From contig NC_046677.1 in assembly GCF_003369915.1 (NCBI RefSeq), positions 19,982,913-20,046,912 on the forward strand: a stretch of DNA of 64,000 bases, read 5' to 3'. Each line of letters opens with the position of its first letter. Positions within the stretch are counted from its first letter, which is position 1. Below the pieces are notes generated by a model, which was given only the letters and a program-made list of their open reading frames with translations, was not told where the DNA came from and ran no database searches. Below, piece by piece: positions 27,339 to 36,476 of the stretch. The stretch is from Drosophila miranda. Taxonomy: Eukaryota; Arthropoda; Insecta; Diptera; Drosophilidae. Made by a program: the position numbers and the translations under genes.

Positions 27339-27745
27339 ACCTATACAACGTGGCACTGGTCAACAAGGATAAAGTTATCGTCAACTATTTCGCCATTGTG
27401 ATTGGCATGGTGCTCATGGTGTACGGGACACACGAGAACGATTTCGTCCCTATCGTGAGTGGGTGCGACTTCAGCAGCTTCCTTCTTGAGCTCGTCATTC
27501 TTGGAGACATCGTCATCCGTCATCCGTCATGCGTGATCTTCTTGTCCTTGTTATCCAATTGGGTACGTACCACCAAACGATTTGCCAGCAGATCATCGAT
27601 AACATTGGGAATATTCTGCAGCGTCATGTCCTCGACTCAACTCAAGTAACTCAAACAGTGGTGGTGTCATGGGGCTGTGGTGCATCTTAGTGGCCGTCTC
27701 CATCATTGGGCTGGGCTGCAACAGCTGTTGCAACATGAATATCGG
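27339..27745. pseudogene. Rearranged gene fragment(s), coding-like on opposite strands
   Basis: Two protein-like blocks sit head to head. On the plus strand, after an acceptor-like CGATCTACAG, 27341-27450 encodes a hydrophobic membrane-helix-like peptide containing VNYFAIVIGMVLMVYGT. On the minus strand, from about 27626, a frame starts MTLQNIPNVIDDLLANRLVV and continues polar to about 27540. There a repeated ACGGATG stretch (27515-27535) shifts the frame, and the next frame resumes with DDDVSKNDELKKEAAEVAP. The composition is more GC-rich and codon-like than the surroundings. No family was recognised. The mixed orientation and frameshift argue for a decayed, rearranged copy, although one strand may be only the antisense of the other. 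Confidence 0.4.
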
Positions 27746-28560
27746 CGGTAGAACCGATAGGAAGATAGTTCAGACCCTTTCAAATCTATCCTTGAACCAA
27801 CCCTAATGGACAAAATTCTGCCTAGGACTGAACCTAAACAAAGGAACAATCGTTGTCATGTTTTAAGAGAAGTTGTTCTGTATATACGCTGGCCTAGAAA
27901 AAATTGATATTCCGTTGAAGAGAACTTGCACTGTATATATTGCACTATGTACTCGTACGTAGATATTTGATATGGTATGAATGAATAAACCATCTCCAAA
28001 AAGGCCAGACGTTTGCTGAAACTGAGTATGTCCGATCCAGAGAGCTTGTGGTGCATATACTCATATGAATTATCCATATCCGACCCTGTGGAAGTCGGAC
28101 GTGTCTGCCAAAAGCTGACCAAACACACACCAACTGTTGATGTCCACGCAAGTGAGATTGTGGGATACACTGCTATATGGACATTTTATATTCATATGAA
28201 TAATCCATATACGCACGGCAGGGTTCACAAAGGCTAAAGGTCTCCTCATACACAGCACTTACAATAATTGAATTGCACTAACCATTCAAGACTATTCTTT
28301 GAGCGCACAATTGAAACATTGAGCGTTTCTCACTAATTAATTATTGTTTCACATTTACATTTAAGCACTTTCTGTTCAAAATAAACTTCAACTTACACAG
28401 TATATAAAAAATATGCATGCACAAATGCGGTGGCTTGTCTTCGCACTACTTGTTGTGCCCGCAACTGCAGCACAAATAAAATATAAACTACTAAATGGGA
28501 AAAAGGAAACGAAAACAAAACGCGTAATAGCCACACCGAGTGAGGGGTGAAAGTGCAAAA
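27746..28560. other. Intergenic, nothing recognised
   Basis: AT-rich sequence between the gene fragment and the UTP23 promoter region. Short repeated words with ATATGAATNATCCATAT (near 28062 and 28192) are present, but no gene is supported. Confidence 0.35.
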
Positions 28561-28619
28561 AGGGGGTTGAAAATGCATTGCATTCTGGTTACAGCGCGCC
28601 AACAGTTGGTGGTAACATA

Positions 28620-28715
28620 TTTAAGTTCGATATTACTATCGAAAAATTTTCCATCAAAGGTACACCAGATGGCGCGGCACATTTATGTCAGTTTATGCCA
28701 GTCGATAGTATCGCA
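28620..28715. promoter_or_regulatory. Putative insulator/promoter cluster: four CGATA boxes plus a CTCF-like site
   Basis: CGATA boxes occur in inverted pairs at 28628-28632/28637-28641 and 28703-28707/28709-28713, the arrangement typical of BEAF-32 and DREF targets. Between them, AGATGGCGC at 28667-28675 matches the core of the fly CTCF motif. The cluster lies between the ABCG upstream region and UTP23, where a domain boundary or housekeeping promoter would be expected. It is directly followed by a dispersed-repeat copy. Confidence 0.45.
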
Positions 28716-28743
28716 AGCCTGCTCTCGGGAATGAGCATTTGGC

Positions 28744-29155
28744 CTTTTTGTTTAAACCTTGTTTTATAAACTATTCAGTTAAGATGAGTCATTAAAATTA
28801 CCTCATCTTGTAGAAAATTGATTAATTAATCGGATAAAACTATTTGGGCAAAGCTGCGAGACTTATGTACCTGGTAATATTCAACGGAACATCAAAATGG
28901 AGCAATATGGATTCCAATGCTTGACGGAGAACGATTAACCCATTGTTAGCCAAAGGGTATTCAAATATGTCCTCGAAAATATCTAAACTTGAAGAATTTT
29001 TGCACAGTTCAGGTGAAAGAAATAGTGGGATTTATTGCAAGTAAAGAGGTCGGATAGGATGGATCTACAAGATGAATTTACAATCAGTAATATTTTCAGC
29101 CATTTACCTGAAGTAGTTGAACTATTTAAATAGAGGGGGCTTAAGTGGGCTAAGT
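28744..29155 (+). mobile_element. Dispersed repeat family, copy A (upstream of UTP23)
   Basis: Shares several blocks with copies at 57996-58446 and 62031-62462: GTAGAAAATTGATT, GGAACATCAAAATGGAG, TTGACGGAGA-CGATTAACC, and the 3' block GAAGTAGTTGAACTATTTAA followed by TAGAGGGGGC and GTGGGCTAAGT. It has no ORF, so it is a non-autonomous element. The class is unknown; no clear terminal inverted repeats or LTRs were found. It ends 31 bp before the UTP23 start codon in the same orientation and carries a TATA-like palindrome at 29122-29133. Confidence 0.75.
29122..29133 (+). promoter_or_regulatory. TATA-like palindrome inside repeat copy A
   Basis: CTATTTAAATAG lies 65 bp upstream of the UTP23 ATG, a distance that would give a 5' UTR of about 35 nt. 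The same palindrome is at the same place in copy B. Confidence 0.35.
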
Positions 29156-29186
29156 AGCACGCCAATTTTTATTAAATTTATAAACA

Positions 29187-30034
29187 ATGAAAATATCAAG
29201 ATTTAAGAAATCCCACAAAACTTTGGTGTTTTTTGCAACAAACTTCGAGTATCGGGAGCCCTACCAGGTCCTGGTTGACGCCACCTTCTGCCAGGCAGCG
29301 CTGCTGGTGAGTTTCCGTAGAAGTGAAAACGGAACTTGTTGAATATTGATGCATGTTAAATTTCAGCACAAAATTGGTATTGACGAGCAGATTAGGAAGT
29401 ATTTCCAATGTAGTGCCAAACTGCTGACCACCCAGTGTGTGATTCTCGAGGCGGAGGCTTTGGGCGCACCTCTGACAGGAGCCACAACGCTTGTCAAGAA
29501 GTTCCATGTGCACAAATGCGGACACGAGGGCAAGCCTGTGTCTGCCGCTGATTGCATCAAATCAATGGTAAGATTGATAGGAATCCAGGAATTAATAACT
29601 AATGCCACACTTCCCAACAGACCAAAGACAATCGCTATATTGTCGCCTCCCAGGACCGCCTGCTTCAGGAGAGTCTGCGCAAGATTCCCGGACGCTGCCT
29701 GCTCTATCTGCACAAAGCCACTCCCGTGCTGGAGGCCCCCTCGAAAGCATCCAAAAAGTGGGTGCTAAAGCAGGCCAAGGACCTCATGCTGGGCAAGCAT
29801 GCCGCAAAGATTGACTACATGAAAGAAAAGCAGGGCCTTAAGCCAGTAGAGGCCACCAGCAGTTCAACAAAACGCAAAGGACCCAAGAATCCCAATCCTC
29901 TGTCCTGTAAAAAGAGCAAAAAAGAAAAGGTTAAGTCGCCGCTACAAGGAGTAGAACAAACAGCACTGACAAAAGCAAAGCGGAAACGTGTCAAGATCCC
30001 TGCTCATGTCAAGGCAGCTCTTGGGAAAGATTAG
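29187..30034 (+). CDS. Utp23: UTP23 homolog, rRNA-processing PIN-like protein (244 aa)
   Basis: Exons 29187-29306, 29367-29567 and 29621-30034, all GT-AG and phase 0. The start MKISRFKKSHKTLVFFATNF and the following REPYQVLVDATFCQAALL match human UTP23. UTP23 is a nucleolar protein of the small-subunit processome, needed for early pre-18S rRNA cleavage and release of the snR30/U17 snoRNP. It has a PIN-like fold and a zinc site, here probably from residues around H87-C103 (CGHE, then C103). The C-terminal half is Lys-rich, typical of nucleolar proteins, and keeps the NPNPLSCKKSKK motif seen in the human protein. From memory the fly ortholog is CG17652. A repeat copy sits directly upstream and may hold the promoter. 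Confidence 0.93.
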
Positions 30035-30296
30035 GCCTTAAAATAGTTGTTTATGTGATTTAAGCAAGATAATATCTGAAGAAATCTTGATTATAGTGCG
30101 TTTCGCAACTATTAGAATGTATATAGCAACACCATCAAGTGATTCTACTTGAAATCGAGTGTAGTCTCAACCAGATTGTCAGGAAAGTAAACAAACGCAA
30201 TTCACTTTATCTTGTGTACATATTCATATATTTGTATAGTTAAATGTTGTACATGTATAAAAGTTGTGTGAGCACCGAGACGGGCAACGCCGCATC

Positions 30297-31262
30297 TCAC
30301 AATTTACCCTCGCGAATTTTGTTGAGCGTCTGTTCGGTCATGAACTGGCCGAGGATCTTGGTCAGTGTCGGATTGCGGGCACAGTAGGCCAGTAGATTGA
30401 CGGGGAAGAGGCCACACCAGGTGAGATCCATCTTGTTGGCCAGTGCGACGGCAAAGAGTTCGCCGCAGCGATCCGCTGTCATCCGCTTCTGATTTGCCGT
30501 ACTTTGTCCGTACTTGGCGCCCTGCTCTCCGGTGAAGGCCTCCTGCAGGAAGTCCGTGGCAATGGGCCCCGGAGCGAAGATGGTCACATCCAACTTACGC
30601 ATTTCCAGCTTCAGGGACAGCAGATAGGCGTTCAGGGCATGCTTGGCCGCACAATAGGTAGCCGAGAATGGCACAGGACCGAAGCCGGCTATGCTGGAAG
30701 TGGCGGCCACATGACCACGACCACCGTTCTGCTCGATGAAGTAGCGCACGACGAGTCGCGTGAGATGGACCACGGAAAAGACATCTAGCTCGAACAGCTC
30801 CCGATCCACCTCGATCTCGATGTCCGTCCAGCTGGCACGTTGCGATCTTCCCGCATTGTTCACCAGCACATCCAGGCGATCGAAGTGGTTGAGGACCGTG
30901 AATAGGTTGGACTCATGCCGCTGCAGCTGCAGCATATCCATGGGTAGAATCAGCACATCCTTGGTGGCCAGTAGGCCACGAGCCGCTGCCAAGCACTCCT
31001 CCTGGACCACCTCTAGTTGCTCCACCCGCCGGGCACTCAACACCAGTCGAACACCATGGCGGGCCAGGCTCAGTGCCAAAGAGCGTCCAATGCCGCTCGA
31101 GGCGCCCGTTATCCAAACCACCTGTCCGCGCATCGACGACAGCGAGACACCAAACTTTGATTTGAACCACAGGGCCACATTGCAGTCTAGCACGATCCAC
31201 AGCAGCACATAGATCACATAGTACGCTACCAACAGTAGCAGCAGGAACTCCAGGAAAGTCAT
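30297..31262 (-). CDS. Membrane-anchored short-chain dehydrogenase/reductase (SDR, DHRS7-like, 321 aa)
   Basis: A single-exon gene. The N-terminal 25 residues are a hydrophobic helix (FLLLLLVAYYVIYVLLWIVL), which suggests an ER membrane anchor. The catalytic core is classical SDR: TGASSGIG at 52-59 (cofactor binding), NNAG at 135-138, Ser at 189/190 in ATSSIAG, and the YCAAK active-site Tyr203 and Lys207. The length and anchor fit DHRS7-type enzymes, which use NADP(H) on steroid, retinoid or lipid carbonyls. The substrate here is unknown. From memory, the fly gene next to Rrp40 is CG31937. It runs the same way as Rrp40, 476 bp downstream of it, and converges on UTP23. Confidence 0.9.
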   Translation of the reverse strand: MTFLEFLLLLLVAYYVIYVLLWIVLDCNVALWFKSKFGVSLSSMRGQVVWITGASSGIGRSLALSLARHGVRLVLSARRVEQLEVVQEECLAAARGLLATKDVLILPMDMLQLQRHESNLFTVLNHFDRLDVLVNNAGRSQRASWTDIEIEVDRELFELDVFSVVHLTRLVVRYFIEQNGGRGHVAATSSIAGFGPVPFSATYCAAKHALNAYLLSLKLEMRKLDVTIFAPGPIATDFLQEAFTGEQGAKYGQSTANQKRMTADRCGELFAVALANKMDLTWCGLFPVNLLAYCARNPTLTKILGQFMTEQTLNKIREGKL

Positions 31263-31738
31263 TGCGGTGCGGTGGGCTGCGGCCTTGTTTGCTACCTTTG
31301 CACTTTGCCGTAAGCCGTAAGAGAATCAACTGCCAAGCAAAAGTTCCGACTCTTATGGGTCGCCGCCGCACAGATAAGCCGGATCAGCTGTTTCCCACGC
31401 ACACATCCATATCTTTTCCTTAACATGCCTATGCGATGAGGAAGATTGCTCCGGTGTGGGTTGGCAGAGATGATTCAGTGACTTGGGGTGTTAATTATGT
31501 GATTTCTTATATTTATTTGATATTTACATTTTTTTCCCGTTGGTATGTTAAATGAGTTCCACCCAATTATTAGTTCTAATGGGGTGGACCATGGAACACA
31601 GGAACACACACACCTGCTCATCTCCGACAGCAAACAGAAGAGGCTTTCACATAAAAGTCGCATGTACGCAGTTCCATCAGAAATATTGAAAAAATTGATT
31701 TTGTGGAAATGTAAGTAAACTAATTTTATTTGTACGGA
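31263..31738. other. Short spacer between SDR and Rrp40
   Basis: Contains the 3' flank of Rrp40 and the promoter region of the SDR gene. No coding region or clear promoter motif recognised. Confidence 0.4.
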
Positions 31739-32440
31739 CTAGGCCTGCAGCACATCGCCCAGACTGTCGCAGATTTTGTCGATCTCCGTGTAGCCGGCCT
31801 GCTCCATCGTCAGGATGGCATTCGACAGAGCCATTGTCTCGCGCAGGGAATTAGCCTTCACCCAGATCCGTCCGTTGACACCGATGGCGATCTCGTAGGG
31901 CAGTTCACGGGTAAGGGCGGCCAATGCGGGACAGTTCTCCCGGAGCAGCAGGCGTCCCAAGTTGAGAGTGCATTTGAAGAAGAAGCCATCGGCCAGGAGA
32001 CCAAGTTTGCCGCGCTTTCCATTCGAGTTGACACACACCAGCTCCGGCTCGATATCCGCACTGGCGTTGAGCACACGGGCGTAGATGATATCTCCCGGAT
32101 TGAGGTCGGGCCGGTTCTTTTTGGTAGCCGCCTCGAAGGCCAGATACGAAATGGATGCAATGTCCGCCGAACCAATTTCCACGCGATACTGGTCCCCAGC
32201 CTTGCCCTTGATGATGCCCAGCACCAGATCTCCGCGAGCGGGCATATAGCGTCTCTGGTAGTTGTCAATCCAGTAGGTTCCAGGCTCCTTGTGGCGCAGA
32301 GGACCCGCTTTGGTGGCCACCACCGTATCGTCCAATCGCCGCAGTCCTGGTCCCAGTATAACACGTTTCTCCTTCTTCGCCACCTCTTCTATGATGGTGA
32401 TGCGCTCTCCAGGCATTACAATTGCGTTGCTGCTGTCCAT
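31739..32440 (-). CDS. Rrp40: Exosome subunit Rrp40 (EXOSC3), 233 aa
   Basis: A complete single-exon ORF with the usual EXOSC3 length and layout. An N-terminal domain (MPGERITI onward) comes first, then an S1 RNA-binding domain (about 65-155, YMPARGDLVLGIIKGKAGDQYRVEIG) and a C-terminal KH domain with the family GxNG signature (GVNGRIWV). Rrp40 is one of the three cap proteins of the RNA exosome and helps guide RNA into the nine-subunit barrel for 3'-5' decay and processing in nucleus and cytoplasm. From memory this is fly CG31938 next to the same SDR gene, so the local order is conserved. Confidence 0.95.
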   Translation of the reverse strand: MDSSNAIVMPGERITIIEEVAKKEKRVILGPGLRRLDDTVVATKAGPLRHKEPGTYWIDNYQRRYMPARGDLVLGIIKGKAGDQYRVEIGSADIASISYLAFEAATKKNRPDLNPGDIIYARVLNASADIEPELVCVNSNGKRGKLGLLADGFFFKCTLNLGRLLLRENCPALAALTRELPYEIAIGVNGRIWVKANSLRETMALSNAILTMEQAGYTEIDKICDSLGDVLQA

Positions 32441-32861
32441 TTTATCAGTTTAACGCCAAGTCGAAATCCAAAACAAAAGCCGGCCGCGTGTGTCGTTTGA
32501 AACATATGGTTTGAAACAGGCGGTGCGTTTTGCAGCACTGCTTTGGCAGCCCTGGTTGCTGGAACGGAAGAAAGCCTGTTAAGGTGATCAGCTGTTCTGT
32601 TATAAGCGATCTGTTATTTTTCAAGATGCATTAAACAAATTTAACTGCTTTTATACCCTACTTGGGGGGTTTGACACTTACAGATGTATTTCCTGTTTTC
32701 CGCCCCCCCACAGTTAGCCCCAATGTAACCTTGTGCGAAGGTCGATTCTCCCCAAAAAAAAACATAAATAACCACCCCCCCCACCCCCTTTTCAAAAGCA
32801 GCGCAGCACCTGGAAACGCACGCATACAGAGAGCGATTCTCTCCCAAAAAACCCACCCAGC
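32441..32861. promoter_or_regulatory. Intergenic region between Rrp40 and the upstream Eno exon
   Basis: Divergent arrangement: Rrp40 to the left, the alternative first exon of Eno to the right. The region is rich in C-runs (CACCCCCCCCACCCCC near 32775) and probably holds the promoter of the long Eno form. No exact start site can be given. Confidence 0.35.
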
Positions 32862-33070
32862 ATGTTGGCGAGCATGCTAGCTTTACGTGGCGCTCTCCGC
32901 TGCTGGCCCCAAACCGTGCGAGCAGCGAGAAATGGCGAGGCGGCCTCCACCGTCGTTTTCTCGTCCACGGCTTTCATTCGAAAAGCAGCCAGCAACAGCA
33001 AAAGCAACGCCGGACGCACTCTAGAATCGCTATCATCTGGATTTAAGTTTATCAAGTTTAAAAGTTCTTG
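32862..33070 (+). CDS. Eno: Alternative first coding exon of Eno (transit-peptide-like N-terminus)
   Basis: ATG at 32862, open for 69 codons plus 2 nt to a donor GTATGT at 33071. Spliced to the Eno acceptor at 33930 it continues in frame (Cys-Thr-Asn, then the normal Met), giving an enolase of about 505 aa. The added peptide is rich in Arg, Ala and Ser and low in acidic residues (MLASMLALRGALRCWPQTVR at the start), as in mitochondrial presequences. From memory, the D. melanogaster enolase entry is also about 500 aa rather than 433, which supports a real long isoform. The localisation is an inference. Confidence 0.6.
32907..32968 (+). repeat. Tandem segmental duplicate, copy 1 (in Eno alternative exon)
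   Basis: 62 bp starting CCCCAAACCGTGCGAGCAGC. The second copy is at 33378-33444. The only length change is a 5-nt insertion in the second copy, plus a few substitutions. Confidence 0.8.
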
Positions 33071-33377
33071 GTATGTATTTGTGTGTGTGTGTGCCTAATA
33101 ATATTTAATAATTTGATCTGCCAAGTGCGTGTTTAATTGCTCTGTCAATTTTTTAATCAAATCTGCTCTGCCACAAAGTTCCTGCGATTATCTAACAAAA
33201 ATGTCTGTGCAAATTTTTCAAGTGCCCCTCCCTCCTCCGCTGGCTTTTTTCGTTGATTCAATTTCATCTAAATCAATGAGAAATAATGTTTGTTGCAATT
33301 ATTTCCGCAAATCGTGTAGTTTCGCTTTTTTCTGAGCGACGTTTTGCACGTATTCCGGCTGTGGGGGCGTGCTCCGC

Positions 33378-33444
33378 CCCCAAACTGTGCGAGCAGCGAA
33401 AAATGGCGAGGCGGCCTCCGCTCCACCGTCATTTTCTCGTCCAC
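33378..33444 (+). repeat. Tandem segmental duplicate, copy 2 (decayed exon copy)
   Basis: 67 bp starting CCCCAAACTGTGCGAGCAGC, matching the transit-peptide exon 471 bp upstream. The 5-nt insertion (GCTCC at the ACCGTC junction) shifts the frame relative to copy 1, and no good donor follows, so it probably no longer codes for a presequence. It lies inside the intron of the long Eno form. Confidence 0.75.
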
Positions 33445-33527
33445 TTGTGGAGGCGAGGCTCCACCAAAAGTTAGTTTTGTTGGAAACAACACATAACACA
33501 AACTGAGGATGTCGAAAATCCTTATTT

Positions 33528-33535
33528 TATCGATA
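33528..33535. promoter_or_regulatory. DRE element (TATCGATA), Eno main promoter region
   Basis: A perfect TATCGATA, the DREF binding site of housekeeping promoters, about 400 bp upstream of the normal Eno start. It suggests that the main promoter lies at about 33540-33640, with a 5' UTR intron ending at the acceptor TTTGCAG at 33929. Confidence 0.55.
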
Positions 33536-33936
33536 AAATGATATAATTAGATTAGAGATTAGAGTGGCAAAAAGTCGATAGCAAAAAAGTGCAACGAGAT
33601 CGACAGCGAGTCTTTTTTTGTTTTGTTTTCATTTTTTTCTTCCACCGCATTCGCGGTGTAACTTTACATTCACATTTACTTTACTTTACATTTTACATAC
33701 ACACACGTCAGTTTGCGACATGACCTTGGTTTGACCTGCGTCTCGACACGCCAAAAATGACTTTCATATGACCTTCGTGCTGAATTCAACGGAATTCAAC
33801 GCTTACCAACACTGTTTTTCTGAGCGCGCACATTTAAAATGCAAAACAGCTGATGAGCGAAACACCACAGACCACAGACAGAGATTACAAATAGTTTACC
33901 TCTTCCTGTCTTTCCCCTTGCATTTGCAGCACCAAC

Positions 33937-35307
33937 ATGACCATCAAGGCAATCAAGGCCCGTCAAATCTACGACTCCCGTGGCAACCCCACCGTCGAGG
34001 TCGATCTGACCACCGAGAATGGTCTGTTCCGGGCCGCCGTTCCGTCTGGCGCCTCCACCGGTGTCCATGAGGCACTGGAGCTGCGCGACAACGACAAGGC
34101 CAACTACCATGGCAAATCCGTGCTGAAGGCTGTGGCTCACGTCAACGATACCCTCGGACCCGAGGTGATCAAGGCCAATCTGGATGTGGTTGATCAGGCT
34201 GCTGTCGACAACTTCATGATCAAGCTGGACGGCACCGAGAACAAGAGCAAGTTCGGCGCCAATGCCATTCTGGGCATTTCCCTGGCCGTCGCCAAGGCCG
34301 GTGCCGCCAAGAAGAACGTGCCCCTGTACAAACACATCGCCGATCTGGCCGGCAACAAGGAGATCATCCTGCCCGTGCCCGCTTTCAACGTGATCAACGG
34401 TGGCAGCCATGCCGGCAACAAGCTTGCCATGCAGGAGTTCATGATCCTGCCCACCGGCGCCACCACCTTCACCGAGGCCATGAAGATGGGCTCCGAGGTG
34501 TACCATCACCTGAAGAACGTGATCAAGGCCAAGTTCGGTCTGGATGCCACCGCTGTCGGTGATGAGGGTGGCTTTGCCCCCAACATTCAGTCCAACAAGG
34601 AGGCTCTCGTCCTGATCACCGATGCCATCGCCAAGGCTGGCTACACTGGCAAGGTAAGGAGAGATCTTAAGAGTCCTCTATGGATGAAATCTCTATAATT
34701 CCACTTCCTATTCGCTTGCCAGATTGAAATCGGCATGGATGTTGCCGCCTCTGAGTTCTTCAAGGATGGTCTGTACGATCTGGACTTCAAGAACCCCGCG
34801 AGCGACAAGGCCCAGTGGCTGTCACCCGACAAGCTGGCCAATCTGTACCAGGAGTTCATCAAGGAGTTCCCCATTACATCCATTGAGGACCCCTTCGATC
34901 AGGATCACTGGGATGCCTGGACCAACCTGACCTGCAACACCAAGATCCAGATTGTCGGCGACGATCTGACCGTGACCAACCCCAAGCGCATTGCCACCGC
35001 TGTCGAGAAGGGTGCCTGCAACTGCCTGCTGCTGAAGGTAAACCAGATCGGTACCGTCACCGAGTCCATTGCCGCTCATCTGCTGGCCAAGAAGAACGGC
35101 TGGGGCACCATGGTCTCTCACCGTTCCGGCGAGACCGAGGATTCGTTCATCGGTGATTTGGTTGTGGGTCTGTCGACCGGCCAGATCAAGACCGGTGCTC
35201 CATGCCGCTCGGAGCGTCTGGCCAAGTACAACCAGATCTTGCGCATTGAGGAGGAGATCGGCTCCGGTGTCAAGTTCGCCGGCAAGAGCTTCAGGAAGCC
35301 CCAGTAA
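33937..35307 (+). CDS. Eno: Enolase (433 aa)
   Basis: Exons 33937-34653 and 34723-35307, joined by a 69-nt GT-AG intron in phase 0. Enolase converts 2-phosphoglycerate to phosphoenolpyruvate in the cytosol (glycolysis). Visible hallmarks: [14 protein letters not shown], with substrate-binding His and Glu; the metal-binding Asp/Glu in [21 protein letters not shown] and [10 protein letters not shown]; the catalytic Lys in [19 protein letters not shown]; and the Lys in [17 protein letters not shown]. The length is normal for the family. Codon use is strongly biased to C/G-ending codons, as expected of a highly expressed gene. The start follows the splice acceptor at 33929 and is the usual family start; an upstream exon can extend it in frame. 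One small oddity is [11 protein letters not shown], where other insects, from memory, have a differently ordered loop. Confidence 0.98.
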
Positions 35308-36476
35308 GCGTTGCTACTTCAAAATTCCAACCACACCGAATGCACCCGCTAATCCAGAACGAGACCGCATGGACTGGATGAAGATCAGCAGCAGCTGCAG
35401 GAGAAGACCCATCCTGGGGTGGTGCTGATATTTGGTGTACGTGTTCGTCAACCCTTTTTGGATTTTGTGTCTGGCGCACAAAAGGCAACAGAAACCGTTT
35501 GCTGTCTCTATGCTTCGTTATTAGACATTATTATTAATGTTAAAACATGATCTAAATCATTATTTATATAAAACCAACAAACAAACATCCCTATGTATCA
35601 GATATTCTGACAGCCGCCCCGCAACATCTTGGCCAGCGTGGATATCCGTATTTGTAGTCGTTGTAATTCATTTGAAATTATATACACATACACACGTACT
35701 CAATCCCCACTCCTACCATTACAGAGAACCCACAAAATTATTGTTGAGACATAGAATTAAGCATAAAATCGTTCAACTCAAATAAAGCGAATGCCCAGGT
35801 GTTCCAATAGTCGATCCCACAGAGAAAAAACAATACACAAAACTGGAAGAAAAATCACTACAAAAGTTTCAATCAATAATATATACTCAAAATCGTTAGT
35901 TCATGTGAAATAAAAAAATAAAGCTTGTGGAAAATGTCATTCTTAGTATTGGCGGCATCTGTGGGAAGTCTGCTGCTCCAAGACTCCCCCTGTCGAACGG
36001 TGGGTGCACTTGCAGCATTGCATGTAAGATACACGTGTCTCTCATGTAAAATGTAGAACATTGGGAGCAACAAATTTCACAAATTAAAAAATTTAACCAA
36101 TTTAACATATATTCTTGATTTATATCGTTTGAAAACAACATCAATGGACTTATAAAACACTCATTTTAGAATCTATTTAGAATTCCGTTTAAATTTCCAT
36201 AAAATGAAGTAGTACTTCTTATTCTTATGTTTTTATTTTAAAAAGTAAATATTTATTGTTTCATAACGTTTATTTAACTAATCAACTACATTCAATACTA
36301 CAAGTATACATAATACAAAACGTAATCGTCGATAATGCACGAGCACATGCTAATAAAATATTTAACTATTCGAAGATCGATAGTGATGATGATGGGAGTG
36401 CTGTGAACACAAGTTACATAAACATAATGTATTCAAATGAAACAGAGTCAAGTCTTAGGTTAAATTTCATTAAAAA
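35308..36476. other. Eno 3' UTR and intergenic region to grp
   Basis: AATAAA at 35781-35786 (+) probably ends Eno about 480 bp after the stop. Minus-strand AATAAA near 36232 and 36253 may serve grp. No other gene seen. Confidence 0.5.

Noticed and set aside
31730-32500. 256-aa plus-strand ORF
   Set aside because: Antisense of Rrp40, which matches its family in full on the other strand.
32640-32670. TTTTATACCCTACTTGG as an INE-1/DINE-1 end
   Set aside because: Only the first few bases resemble the element end and no further similarity follows.
33796-34509. 237-aa minus-strand ORF
   Set aside because: Antisense shadow of enolase exon 1, open because of strong third-position C/G bias.
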